Assembly (NCBI RefSeq): GCF_027247405.1
Contig: NZ_CP097463.1
Coordinates: 1,922,001 to 1,986,000 of the forward strand
DNA length: 64,000 bases
Direction of reading: 5' to 3'
Source of the DNA: Jatrophihabitans cynanchi
GTDB taxonomy: Bacteria > Actinomycetota > Actinomycetes > Mycobacteriales > Jatrophihabitantaceae
Under the pieces are notes generated by a model. That model searched no databases. It was not told the origin of the DNA and saw nothing but the letters and a program-made list of their open reading frames with translations. The stretch's first letter is position 1. Each line of letters opens with the position of its first letter. Made by a program: the position numbers and the translations under genes. Positions 23,824 to 32,606 of the stretch are shown piece after piece.

Positions 23824-25508
23824 CGGGCGGCCTCCGTCCCGGGCGGTAGGACAGGCCAGAACCAATCCGAGTCGGCGTCGGCAAGGTGCTCGCGGGTCGG
23901 GGCGCCATGGAACATCAGGCCGCGCAGGTTGCGGCCCAGGTGGTCGCGCGTCTTGTCGATTCCGTAGATCGCCACGTTCATCAACCGGATCAGGTGGGCC
24001 GGCACGAATGCGTCGTCGTGCACGTTCGCGTGCGGTGTGTGGTATCGCCGGCCCGCCAGCGACTGCATTCGTTCGATGATCCACCGCAGGTCGGGGTGCT
24101 CGGCGACGAATTCGCCGACTGTCACGGCCGTGGTCGTCGCGAGTAAGGCGTTCAGGCGCTGCAGAAGCACGGGCAGGGCGAGGGCGAGGTCCACCGTCTG
24201 CGGCGGCACTTCGTCCACCGGACCGCGCCGGGGCTCTTCGGCGTCGCGGGACTTGTACCAGACCTGGTTGAGGGCGCCGGGCGCGGCGAGGTCGATCGCG
24301 AGCGCCCAGGCGTACTCGTCCCGCAGGACGGCGGCCAGTTCGGCCACCGGCCAGCCCGGGTCCGCCGCTGCCAGTTCGGAGGCGATCGCGCCGTCGAGGA
24401 GCGTGTCGATCTGCTCACCGAGGCATTCGATGAGCAGCGAGTTCACCGATTCCTGCGCGGCCGCGCAGACGCTCTCGGCCAGGCGGCTGCGGTAGGCCTC
24501 GACCGGCCGGTCGGTATCGGGGACGGCGTCGAGCTCGGCCCGGGCGCGTCGCAGGTCGGTGGCGACCGACCGGCTGTCGGCGAACTGCTCGTAGACCATG
24601 CAGTCCTGCTCGAAGTACGTGACGGTGCGTTCGAGCAGTGCGGCCAGCCTCGGGCGCAGCGCGGTGAACTGTTCGGGGTCGAGCGACCGCGCCTGAGCCA
24701 GTGCCTGTTCCCGCAGGCCGAGCCACGCTTCGAGAAGGTGCGGATGGTTGTGCACCCACAGGACCAACCCGAGTCCGGATCCGTTGCCCAGGCCGAGATA
24801 CGCCTTGAGTTCGGGCGCGAGCCGGCTCGCGTCGGGGTTGCGGGCGGCCGCGATGTGGTCGGCGAGGTCGAAGCTGAACTCACGCGCGAGGTAGGCGCAC
24901 AGCATCTGCGGGAAGTAGGGCGTGCGCAGCGGGTGGTCGTCCGGATAGGCGAGGAATGAGCGAGTACCGAACGTGCCGTTGGCGTCCAGTCCGGTGTTGC
25001 GGAACAGGTAGCCGATGGTCGCGAGCGTGCCGAGGTCCGGTTGCCGGCCCTCAGCGAGCGCGTCTACGGCGAGGTCGAAGGCACGCAGGCTGCGGTTGGC
25101 TCGGCACCACACCAGGGTGTCGGGCGCCGCGCGGCCAGCGTAGAGCTTGCCGATCTCGCGCCGGGTGGCCTCGACCTGCTCGTCGGTGGCGTCGCCGTCG
25201 ATCAGGGCGCCGAGCATGTCCCATGCCCCGCCGATGATCCGCGGTGAGCGGGCCTCCATCGTCGGTTCGTTGGAGATGATCACGAAGCTGAAGGTGTGCG
25301 TGCCGATGCGTACGCGGTACTGGGCGCGACCGTTGCCGTGCTCGTCCATCGCCCATTCCGTGCGGTCGATGCGCCAGGCTTCGCGCGCCATGCGGTTGAC
25401 GAGCGCTCGGGTGAACGAGAGCCGGGTGGGTTGCAGCCGCGCGAGCGCCTCGGGCGTCATCACCTCGGTGGCGGCCCGCAACGAGATCTGGGTGTTCGTG
25501 AGCGTCAT
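23820..25508 (-). CDS. Unrecognised 562-aa protein, first gene of the divergent operon
   Basis: A 562-residue protein from ATG 25508, with GAAGG 6-10 bp upstream; the frame opens further up but crosses the divergent promoter. It is soluble, with no signal or membrane helices, and rich in helices, Trp and Tyr. Notable blocks are VRIGTHTFSFVIISNEP, SFLAYPDDHPLRTPYFPQML, LWVHNHPHLLEAWLGLREQAL and RYHTPHANVHDDAFVPAHLIRLMN near the C-terminus. His clusters HNHPH and HTPHANVHDD could bind metal. I do not recognise the family. It is transcribed away from the GMC oxidoreductase and coupled to the 225-aa protein. Confidence 0.8.
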   Translation of the reverse strand: MTLTNTQISLRAATEVMTPEALARLQPTRLSFTRALVNRMAREAWRIDRTEWAMDEHGNGRAQYRVRIGTHTFSFVIISNEPTMEARSPRIIGGAWDMLGALIDGDATDEQVEATRREIGKLYAGRAAPDTLVWCRANRSLRAFDLAVDALAEGRQPDLGTLATIGYLFRNTGLDANGTFGTRSFLAYPDDHPLRTPYFPQMLCAYLAREFSFDLADHIAAARNPDASRLAPELKAYLGLGNGSGLGLVLWVHNHPHLLEAWLGLREQALAQARSLDPEQFTALRPRLAALLERTVTYFEQDCMVYEQFADSRSVATDLRRARAELDAVPDTDRPVEAYRSRLAESVCAAAQESVNSLLIECLGEQIDTLLDGAIASELAAADPGWPVAELAAVLRDEYAWALAIDLAAPGALNQVWYKSRDAEEPRRGPVDEVPPQTVDLALALPVLLQRLNALLATTTAVTVGEFVAEHPDLRWIIERMQSLAGRRYHTPHANVHDDAFVPAHLIRLMNVAIYGIDKTRDHLGRNLRGLMFHGAPTREHLADADSDWFWPVLPPGTEAAR

Positions 25509-25595
25509 GTTTCTGCCTTCACGCGCGTCTTCTATATGAAGACGTTGGTATCTATCCGTTGACGTTCTACCACGCCGACCACATAGAATGCGAGA
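25509..25595. promoter_or_regulatory. Divergent promoter with 7-bp inverted repeat
   Basis: This 87-bp AT-enriched spacer must hold promoters for both the 562-aa gene and the GMC operon. At 25526-25544 is a perfect inverted repeat CGTCTTC-TATAT-GAAGACG. A short palindrome containing GTC...GAC fits the size of FadR/GntR operators, and the FadR gene lies in the left operon. A related AT block (ctatatatgaatcg) occurs at 60712 upstream of the DapA-like gene. Confidence 0.6.
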
Positions 25596-27206
25596 GTGAC
25601 GTCCGATTTGCACGCGGCCGTGATCGTCGTCGGTGCCGGTCCGGCAGGTGCGGTCCTCAGCGTGAGACTGGCCGAGGCCGGTCTGTCAGTGATCTGCCTC
25701 GAACAAGGCGACTGGCTGCAATCCGGGGCGGTCATCCACGAGTCGACCGATACTCCGACGTTGTCGTTGCAGACGTTGCGCGAGCTGGACGGAAACCCGA
25801 TCCGGCGTCGGCTGCCGGGGGACTATCCGATCGACGAGTCTGCTTCGGACATCACTCCGATCATGTGGAACGGCGTCGGAGGTGGCAGCGTCGCCTACCT
25901 CGCCCAGTGGACGCGCAGCCTGCCGTCGGACTTTCGCGTGCGCAGCCTCGACGGTGTGGCCGACGACTGGCCGCTGACCTACTACGACCTCGAGCCGTTC
26001 TACCGACGCGTCGAGACCGATTTCCGGGTCAGTGGCACCTCCGGTGACCCGGCCTACCCCGCAGGCAACGCCCCGCCGCATCCGGCCGTTAGTCTGCCCG
26101 AGGGCGCGCTACGGGTGGCTGAGGCCCACCGTGACCTCGGCTGGCACTGGTGGCCCGGCACCAACGCCCTGCACACAGGCCCGGGCGATCACGGGTGCAC
26201 CGACCTGGGAGTCTGCCGCTGGGGTTGCCCTCGCGCGGCGAAGGGCAGTGCCGATCGCACCCATTGGCCGCGCGCCCTGGCACTCGGCGTGCGACTGCTC
26301 ACCGGTGCCCACGTGCAACTGGTCGAGACCGATCTCGCCGGCCGCGCGACCGGGGTGGTCTATGTGACGGGCGACGGCACCCGGCACCGCGTCACCGCCG
26401 ACGCCGTCGTGGTCGCGGGCAACGGCATAGGCACGCCGCGCCTGCTGCTCGCCTCCGCCTCGGAGCGTTTCCCGGACGGCGTGGCCAACTCGTCCGGCCT
26501 GGTCGGCAAGCGATTGATGATGCACCCGTTCGGCACCGTCGTCGGCCTGTTCGACGACGAGTTGGGCACCAGCGCGGCGGCATGGGGACAACTGCTGTAT
26601 TCGCTGCAGTTCTACGAAACCGACCCGTCGCGCGGCTTTGCGCGCGGGGCCAAGTGGGGGCTGGTGCCGACCGGCCGGCCCGAGACGATCACCCGCACCT
26701 ACCCGTGGGGCGATCGGCCGATCTGGGGCGCCGGCTTCCACGACGAGGTGGCGCGTCGGTTCGACCGTTCGATCGCCTGGGGCATCATCGCCGAGGACCT
26801 GCCGGACGAATCGAACTTCGTCTCGCTCTCATCGACGCTTACCGACTCCTGGGGCATGCCGGCGCCGGCCCTGCACTACCGGGTGTCCGAGAACAGCCAG
26901 GCGATCCTGGACTTCAACCTGGCGCGGGCGGCCGAGTCGCTCGGCGCGGCCGGTGCGCGCGAGACGATGGTCGCACCGTTGATCCGCGAGAGCGGCTGGC
27001 ACATTCTCGGCACCTGTGTCATGGGAACCGATCCGGCCCGCTCGGTCGTCGACGCATTCGGGCGGACGCACGACGTCCCGAACCTGTTCGTCGCTGACGG
27101 TTCGGTTTGGCCGACGTCGTCGGGGACGAACCCTACTGCGACCGTGGCTGCGATGGCGCTGCGGCAGGCGGAGCATCTCCTGTCGACCATGCGGGTCGCG
27201 GCGTGA
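25596..27206 (+). CDS. GMC-family FAD-dependent oxidoreductase
   Basis: A 536-residue flavoprotein. The Rossmann motif VVGAGPAGAVLSVRLAEAG is at residues 10-28. MWNGVGGGSVAYLAQWTR is the GMC FAD-ring loop, and the C-terminus has the active-site His in ESGWHILGTCVMG (near 469) and the Asn in SSGTNPTATVAAMALR (near 511). GMC enzymes oxidise alcohols or sugars to aldehydes or ketones. The adjacent small protein and aldehyde dehydrogenase, joined by 4-nt overlaps, suggest an alcohol to aldehyde to acid sequence. There is no signal peptide. Confidence 0.93.
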   Translation: MTSDLHAAVIVVGAGPAGAVLSVRLAEAGLSVICLEQGDWLQSGAVIHESTDTPTLSLQTLRELDGNPIRRRLPGDYPIDESASDITPIMWNGVGGGSVAYLAQWTRSLPSDFRVRSLDGVADDWPLTYYDLEPFYRRVETDFRVSGTSGDPAYPAGNAPPHPAVSLPEGALRVAEAHRDLGWHWWPGTNALHTGPGDHGCTDLGVCRWGCPRAAKGSADRTHWPRALALGVRLLTGAHVQLVETDLAGRATGVVYVTGDGTRHRVTADAVVVAGNGIGTPRLLLASASERFPDGVANSSGLVGKRLMMHPFGTVVGLFDDELGTSAAAWGQLLYSLQFYETDPSRGFARGAKWGLVPTGRPETITRTYPWGDRPIWGAGFHDEVARRFDRSIAWGIIAEDLPDESNFVSLSSTLTDSWGMPAPALHYRVSENSQAILDFNLARAAESLGAAGARETMVAPLIRESGWHILGTCVMGTDPARSVVDAFGRTHDVPNLFVADGSVWPTSSGTNPTATVAAMALRQAEHLLSTMRVAA

Positions 27207-27550
27207 TCGGAGAGCTGCTGGACGCGCTGATCCCGCCGGCCGCCGGGCTGCCGGGCGGTTCGATCGCCGAGCCGACGTTGCTCGCCGAGCCCGAGCTGGC
27301 GCGCGTCCTGGAACGTTTCGAGGGCGGATCCGATCCGGCGACGGTGTGGGCGGCGTGGACGAGGCTCGTCGTGGCTGACCCGCGGGGCAGCAGCGCCCTG
27401 CTGCACGTGCTCAGCGCGGTGTACTTCGCCGACCCCCGCGTCCGGGCGCACTACCGGCTCGACAAGCTCGGCCGACCGGAACCCCAGCCACAGCGATTGG
27501 CAGCCCTGCTCGCCAGCATTCCGCCCGCACCCCGACTGCCGGAGAGATGA
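27203..27550 (+). CDS. Small subunit-like protein of the GMC dehydrogenase (gluconate 2-dehydrogenase subunit 3-like)
   Basis: A 115-residue protein from GTG 27203, which overlaps the GMC stop (GTGA); its own stop overlaps the ALDH start (ATGA). It begins VIGELLDALIPPAAGLPGG and later has LLHVLSAVYFADPRVRAHY. The LLDALIPP start is typical of the small third subunit of gluconate 2-dehydrogenase-type GMC complexes, though here without a Tat signal. Its function is probably structural for the flavoprotein. Confidence 0.7.
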   Translation: MIGELLDALIPPAAGLPGGSIAEPTLLAEPELARVLERFEGGSDPATVWAAWTRLVVADPRGSSALLHVLSAVYFADPRVRAHYRLDKLGRPEPQPQRLAALLASIPPAPRLPER

Positions 27551-29028
27551 CCATGCCCCTGCTGAACGAAGTCCGCGCCTTTCTCGATCGCGACCACGGG
27601 CTTGTCATCGACGGCGCGTCGCAGGCTTCCACCGGCGGCCGGCTCGACGTGCTCGACCCGGCGACCGAGAAGGTGATCACGACGGTCGCGGCCGCCAGCG
27701 CTGTCGACGTCGAAGACGCCGTCGCCGCGGCCCGTCGCGCCTTCGAGTCGGGCGTCTGGTCCGGGCTGGCACCGACCGAACGAGCAACGATCCTGTGGCG
27801 GGCCGCCGACCTGATCGAGGCCCGGCGCGAATTCTTCATGCAGCTCGAGACCGTCGACAACGGCATGCCCCGGATGGTCGCCGAGGGCGGCCTCGCGGTC
27901 GTGATCGATGTGCTGCGCTACATGGCCGGCCTCGTCACCAAGATCGAGGGGATGACGCTCACCCCGTCGCGGCGCACCCCGACGACAACCGCCACCAGCC
28001 TGCTGCGCGAACCGCTCGGCGTGGTCGGACTGATCACCCCCTGGAACGCCCCGTTACTCATCACCGTCGAGAAGGTCGCGCCGGCGCTCGCGTGCGGCAA
28101 CACGGTCGTACTCAAGCCTGCCGAGTGGACACCGCTGTCGGCGCTCGCGCTGGCCGACGTCTTCGCCGAGGCCGGCCTGCCCGCAGGCGTCTTCAACGTC
28201 GTCGCTGGCGACGGTGTGACGGCAGGCCGCGCGCTGGTGCGCTCCCGCGGCGTGAACAAGATCGGTTTCACCGGCTCGACCGCGGTCGGTAAGGAGATCG
28301 CCCGTGAGTGCGCGACCGACCTCAAGCGGGTGTCGCTCGAACTCGGCGGCAAGTCACCCAACCTGATCTTCGCCGACGCCGATCTCGACGCGGCGATCCC
28401 CGCCGCCGCCGCGGCGGTGTTCCGCAACCAGGGACAGTCCTGCACTGCCGCCGCCCGCCTGTACGTCGAACGGGCCACCTACCAGCAGGTCGTCGACGGC
28501 ATCGTCGCTGCGGCCGGACGCCTCACCGTGGGCCCGGGCCTCGAGCCGGGCGTCGACTTCGGCCCGCTCGTCAGTGCCGAACACCGCGACCGGGTGAGCG
28601 GGTACGTCGAGCGGGCAGTGGGCGACGGTGCCGCCTTGCTGACGGGGGGCACGCGCCCTGACCGCGAAGGCTTCTTCTTCGCCCCGACCGTCTTCGCTGA
28701 AGTCACCTCCCAGCATCAGATCCAGCGGGAAGAGGTTTTCGGACCCGTCATGACCGTCACCCCGTTCGACGACGAGGGCGAGGTGCTGAGCTGGGCGAAC
28801 GACAGCGAATTCGGCCTGGCGTCGAGCCTGTGGACCTCGGACATTTCGCGGGCCAACCGTGTATCCCGCGCGTTGCAGGCCGGCGTGGTCTGGGTGAACT
28901 GCTTCGGCGTCTTCGACGCAGCCGTCCCGCTCGGCGGCTACAAGCAGTCCGGGTGGGGACGCGAGAACGGCCAGGCCGTCATCGAGACGTACTCCCAGCT
29001 CAAGGCCGTGACGACCGTCTACGGCTGA
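27547..29028 (+). CDS. NAD(P)-dependent aldehyde dehydrogenase
   Basis: A 493-residue ALDH. VVGLITPWNAPLLI and KPAEWTPLSALALAD are cofactor-loop motifs; FTGSTAVGKEI, LELGGKSPNL (Glu near 265) and NQGQSCTAAARLYV (Cys near 299) are the catalytic set; EEVFGPVMTVTPF closes it. It should oxidise the aldehyde made by the GMC enzyme. It ends 35 bp before a convergent gene, with a bidirectional hairpin between. Confidence 0.95.
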   Translation: MTMPLLNEVRAFLDRDHGLVIDGASQASTGGRLDVLDPATEKVITTVAAASAVDVEDAVAAARRAFESGVWSGLAPTERATILWRAADLIEARREFFMQLETVDNGMPRMVAEGGLAVVIDVLRYMAGLVTKIEGMTLTPSRRTPTTTATSLLREPLGVVGLITPWNAPLLITVEKVAPALACGNTVVLKPAEWTPLSALALADVFAEAGLPAGVFNVVAGDGVTAGRALVRSRGVNKIGFTGSTAVGKEIARECATDLKRVSLELGGKSPNLIFADADLDAAIPAAAAAVFRNQGQSCTAAARLYVERATYQQVVDGIVAAAGRLTVGPGLEPGVDFGPLVSAEHRDRVSGYVERAVGDGAALLTGGTRPDREGFFFAPTVFAEVTSQHQIQREEVFGPVMTVTPFDDEGEVLSWANDSEFGLASSLWTSDISRANRVSRALQAGVVWVNCFGVFDAAVPLGGYKQSGWGRENGQAVIETYSQLKAVTTVYG

Positions 29029-29030
29029 CC

Positions 29031-29060
29031 CTGGCGCCCACCGCTACGCGGGGGCGCCAG
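29031..29060. terminator. Bidirectional terminator hairpin
   Basis: A perfect 9-bp stem ctggcgccc / gggcgccag with a 12-nt loop, centred between the convergent stops of the ALDH (29028) and the amidohydrolase (29063). Confidence 0.8.
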
Positions 29061-29062
29061 CC

Positions 29063-30673
29063 TCAGTCCTGGCGCGCCAGCGCCGCCAGTTGCTCTCTGG
29101 TGGTGACGACCCCACCGACCATCACGATCTCGGCGTCAACGGTGGACAGCTGCTCGGCGGGCACAGCGTGGGGATCCTTGTTGAGGACGGCGAGGTCGGC
29201 GTACTTGCCGACCGTGATCGACCCGAGTTCGTGCTCCTGGAAGGTCGCCCGCGCGGCGTCGACGGTGAACATCCGCAACGCCTCGTCCAGGGAGATCGCC
29301 TCGTCGCCGTCGACGATGACTCCGTTGCGGTTCGCCCGGACGAGCATGCACTGCATCGTGAACCACGGATTGCACGCGAACGGCTGCGCGCCCGCGGTGT
29401 CGGAGTTGCCCGGCGGTTGCGCGCCGGCCGACAGCAGCGTGCGAAGACCGTACTTGACCGCACCGGCCGGCAGTCGCCGCGCGGGGTCATCCGGTTCGGC
29501 GAAGACGAAGCTCGGGTTGGGCGCGGGGATGCCGCCGGCGGCGATGAGCCGGTGCATCCGGGCGTCGGAGTAGATCTCGTTGCCGAAGTGCTCGATTCGG
29601 GTGCGGTGGTCGAGTCCCGGGTGCGCCCGGACGGCTTGCTCGATGGCGCTCACGGTGACCTCCTGCGCGAGGTCACCGATGGCGTGGATCCACGCCTGCG
29701 TCCCGGCGCCGAGGATCGCGGTGACCTCTTCAGCGAGTCGCTGCGGCGCGCGGCTCAGCAGGCCCCACCGGTGCGCGGGATCGCCCATCAACGTCGAGCG
29801 CAGGGCGCCGTCACGGCCCCCATCGACGAAGATCTTTACGGCCGACAGGCGCAGCTTGGCCCCGCCGAACCCGACGGGCAGGCCGATTCCGGCGAAGGAA
29901 TCGACGGTGATCAGCGGCTGGTGTCCGGGCGCGGCCGTCAGGGCAAGCCCCATGCGGGGCATCGGTCCGTCGCCCGCCGCCAGCTGCCGGTAAGCGGCGA
30001 TGCCGGTGCGACTGGCCGCGATCTCGTGGATCGTCGTCACGCCCTTGGTCATGAACAAGGTACGAGCGGTCTCGGCGATGGACTCGCGAAGCGCATCGAC
30101 CGCAGGCGGCTCCCACCCGAGCAGGTCCCAGCCCTCCTCGACCAGTCCGGTAGGGCGGCCGGAGGACTCGAAGTGAATACGTGCACCCGGGGGCGCCACC
30201 GTGCGATGCGTGATGCCGGCCGCGTCCAGTCCGGCACCGTTGAGCTGGAACTTGTGCATCGACCAGCGCACCGCGGTCGGGTGCTCGGGCGCGGCGTCAT
30301 CGAGGGCGGCCCGATCGGGCAGTTCCTGGCCGAAGGTCCCCTGCAGCACGATCCACGAGCCGGTCGGACTGGTCGCGGCTTCCGCGCGCACGACGTCAAG
30401 GACCTGCCGAACCGTGAGTCCGCGCACGTCGGTCCAGTGGTGGCGCGAGTAGGCAGTGAGCTCGACATGGGTATGGCTGTCGATCAGGCCGGGGACGACG
30501 GTCCGACCTGCGAGGTCGATGCAGCGCGTCCCGTCGCCGGCCGCGGAGAGGATCTCCTCGTCACTGCCAACCGCGGCGATCCGCTCGCCACGCACCGCGA
30601 CTGCGGTCGCGGTCGGTGCAGCCGGATCCATCGTGAGGACCCGGCCACCGGTCAGGACGACATCGGCCTGCAT
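29063..30673 (-). CDS. YtcJ-like amidohydrolase (amidohydrolase family 3)
   Basis: A 536-residue protein of the N-substituted formamide deformylase/YtcJ type. ADVVLTGGRVLTMDP and AVAVRGERIAAVG form the N-terminal beta-sandwich, VPGLIDSHTHVEL carries the HxH ligands, and AWIHAIGDLAQEVTV and RIEHFGNE supply further ligands. AVLNKDPHAVPAE ends the composite domain. The start shares one base with the monooxygenase stop (TGATG). The likely reaction is hydrolysis of an amide, formamide or cyclic amide. A second member begins at 62652. Confidence 0.9.
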   Translation of the reverse strand: MQADVVLTGGRVLTMDPAAPTATAVAVRGERIAAVGSDEEILSAAGDGTRCIDLAGRTVVPGLIDSHTHVELTAYSRHHWTDVRGLTVRQVLDVVRAEAATSPTGSWIVLQGTFGQELPDRAALDDAAPEHPTAVRWSMHKFQLNGAGLDAAGITHRTVAPPGARIHFESSGRPTGLVEEGWDLLGWEPPAVDALRESIAETARTLFMTKGVTTIHEIAASRTGIAAYRQLAAGDGPMPRMGLALTAAPGHQPLITVDSFAGIGLPVGFGGAKLRLSAVKIFVDGGRDGALRSTLMGDPAHRWGLLSRAPQRLAEEVTAILGAGTQAWIHAIGDLAQEVTVSAIEQAVRAHPGLDHRTRIEHFGNEIYSDARMHRLIAAGGIPAPNPSFVFAEPDDPARRLPAGAVKYGLRTLLSAGAQPPGNSDTAGAQPFACNPWFTMQCMLVRANRNGVIVDGDEAISLDEALRMFTVDAARATFQEHELGSITVGKYADLAVLNKDPHAVPAEQLSTVDAEIVMVGGVVTTREQLAALARQD

Positions 30674-31824
30674 CAGTCGTTGCTGAGGTAGGTCGCCGGC
30701 GCCTCAACGCCGCCACGCCACCAGAACTCCCACCAGTGCGCGGTCGCAGGGGTGACCGACAGGGTGTGGAAGAATTTCGAGCGCAGGCCCAGCGCCGGGC
30801 GCGGCCAGTAGTAACCGGCGTTGCTGTACCAGGTGGTGTAGCGCTGCACCTTGTCCGCGGCCGGTCGGAAGCGACTCTCCCAGTTGGCCAGCTGGGCCGG
30901 CACGTCTGCGCTCGATCGGCCGTCGGCGACGGTGCGGGCCAGCTCGTAGGCCGCCGCAATCGACAATCCGGCTCCCTGCCCGAAGTTCGGAGGCTGGGCG
31001 TGCGCGGCGTCGCCGATGATCGCGACCCGGCCGGACGCCCAGCGCAGGCAGGTCACCTCCTGGTGACGATGGTGCACGCCGCTGTCCGGCTCGATGCGGT
31101 CGAACACGTGCCCGAGATTCGGGAACGCCTCGTTCCAGTAGTCCTTGTCGAGCGGCAGTGCGCCGCAGCGCGGGTTGCTCTCCGGCCCGATCAGGAAGAC
31201 ATAGGCGAGCTCCGGCCCGCAGGGGGCGACACCGACCCGACGATTGCCCGACCAGTACTCGCGTCCCTCCGGCCCCTCGCCGTCGCGCTTGATCAGCACG
31301 CGGGTCGCACCGTCGGGCAGGTAGCGGTAGGACTTGGTCAGCCCGAGCGACTCGCGCACAGTGGAGTACACACCGTCGGCGCCGATGACGACATCGGCAC
31401 TCACCTCGGTGCGGTCATCGAAGCGCAGCACGCCGTCGGCCGAGGCACCGGTGACCGTTTTGCCGGTGACGAGCTTGACGCCCGCGGCGGTAGCGGCGTC
31501 ACGCAGCGCGTTGTGCAACTCGGCGCGCAGCACGACGATCAAGCGTTCGCGCGAGACGTCGCGCCGCACGATCACCTCGCCACGCTCGTCGGTGATCGAC
31601 GCGGTGTCGATCTTCGAGCCGGCCGCGGCGATGTGGTCGTACACGCCAAGAGCGTCGAGCACCGGCAGGCTGTTGTCCTTCAGATATATGCCGGCGCCGA
31701 ACTCGCGCGGGTCCTGGCTCCGCTCGTAGACGGTGACGTCGAACCCCCGCTGGGCGAAGGAGGCGGCTGCGGCGAAGCCGGCGATTCCGGCTCCGGCGAT
31801 AGCGACCGTACCCGTGGTGCTCAT
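30673..31824 (-). CDS. FAD-dependent monooxygenase (salicylate hydroxylase-like)
   Basis: A 383-residue class A flavoprotein monooxygenase. GxGxxG is in IAGAGIAGFAAAASFAQRG, the DG motif in VIGADGVYSTVRESLG and the GD motif in AIIGDAAHAQPPNFGQGAGL. No membrane segment. It would hydroxylate an aromatic or heteroaromatic ring using NAD(P)H. It is upstream of and coupled to the amidohydrolase, and 29 bp downstream of the cupin-XRE regulator gene. Confidence 0.92.
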   Translation of the reverse strand: MSTTGTVAIAGAGIAGFAAAASFAQRGFDVTVYERSQDPREFGAGIYLKDNSLPVLDALGVYDHIAAAGSKIDTASITDERGEVIVRRDVSRERLIVVLRAELHNALRDAATAAGVKLVTGKTVTGASADGVLRFDDRTEVSADVVIGADGVYSTVRESLGLTKSYRYLPDGATRVLIKRDGEGPEGREYWSGNRRVGVAPCGPELAYVFLIGPESNPRCGALPLDKDYWNEAFPNLGHVFDRIEPDSGVHHRHQEVTCLRWASGRVAIIGDAAHAQPPNFGQGAGLSIAAAYELARTVADGRSSADVPAQLANWESRFRPAADKVQRYTTWYSNAGYYWPRPALGLRSKFFHTLSVTPATAHWWEFWWRGGVEAPATYLSND

Positions 31825-31853
31825 GTGATTACTCCTGTCGTGGTGGGAGCGGA

Positions 31854-32420
31854 TCAGTAGCTCGGAGGGCTGACGATCCAGATCAGTTCGGAGGGCTGAT
31901 CGCCGGCGTTGATCAGCCGATGCGGCTGGGCACTCGAGTAGCTGAGGGTGTCGCCGTGATGCAGGTGATGCACCTCGTCACCGATCTCGACCTTCACCTG
32001 GCCGGACAGCACGACCAGCAACTCCTCGGAGTCGCCGTGTGCGTAGGCGTTCACGCCGGTTGAGCCGCCCACGACGAGGTTTGCCTGCAGTACTTCGATG
32101 TTCTGCAGGTTGCGCTGCGCGGTGAGCAGGGTCTTGGTGGCGCCGTCGCCGAAGGCGATGCGCGGGTGGTCGGCGCGTCGGACCAGATGCGAGTCCGCGG
32201 TCGCCCCGGTGTCGAACAGGTCGCTGACCTGGATCTCGAGCGCCTCGGCGATGCGCCGCACGGAGGAGATGCTGGCTTGGGTGAGGCCTCGTTCCAACTG
32301 GCTGAGGAAACTCTCCGAGAGGCTCGCCCGTGTGCTCAAAACCTTCAACGTCATCCGCTTGCGGGTGCGCGCAGATTTGATGCGCGCGCCCAGAGCAGCG
32401 GCGTCGGAGTCGACCGGCAC
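31854..32420 (-). CDS. XRE-cupin transcriptional regulator (PuuR-like)
   Basis: A 188-residue regulator: HTH at residues 10-65 (ARIKSARTRKRMTLKVLS, then ESFLSQLERGLTQASISSVRRIAEAL) and a C-terminal cupin with AYAHGDSEELLVVLSGQV and DEVHHLHHGDTLSYSSAQPHRLINAG. Proteins of this type sense small carboxylates, polyamines or amino-acid derivatives. It heads the monooxygenase-amidohydrolase operon and lies divergent to an IclR gene. CTGAAG half-sites in its promoter (32429-32456) suggest autoregulation. Confidence 0.93.
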   Translation of the reverse strand: MPVDSDAAALGARIKSARTRKRMTLKVLSTRASLSESFLSQLERGLTQASISSVRRIAEALEIQVSDLFDTGATADSHLVRRADHPRIAFGDGATKTLLTAQRNLQNIEVLQANLVVGGSTGVNAYAHGDSEELLVVLSGQVKVEIGDEVHHLHHGDTLSYSSAQPHRLINAGDQPSELIWIVSPPSY

Positions 32421-32428
32421 AGTACCTC

Positions 32429-32456
32429 GCTTCAGCCCTACTTAAGTTTGCTTCAG
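32429..32456. promoter_or_regulatory. Direct repeats in the cupin-XRE/IclR divergent promoter
   Basis: GCTTCAG occurs at 32429-32435 and 32450-32456, exactly 21 bp (two helical turns) apart, with the palindrome ACTTAAGT (32440-32447) between them. The region starts 9 bp upstream of the cupin-XRE start. The same half-site forms the inverted repeat at 18574-18591. Confidence 0.55.
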
Positions 32457-32606
32457 TACATCCACACTTCACCTCGGGCATGGGCGCTGTCAAGAGTCGA
32501 TTCGGTTCGGCAATCACCACCGGGGCAGCTCGCATCGTGTCGTCGTGCCGACGACGTTGTACAGCTCTCGTTGACGCACCTTACTCGCGGATGCAACGCT
32601 ACCGGG

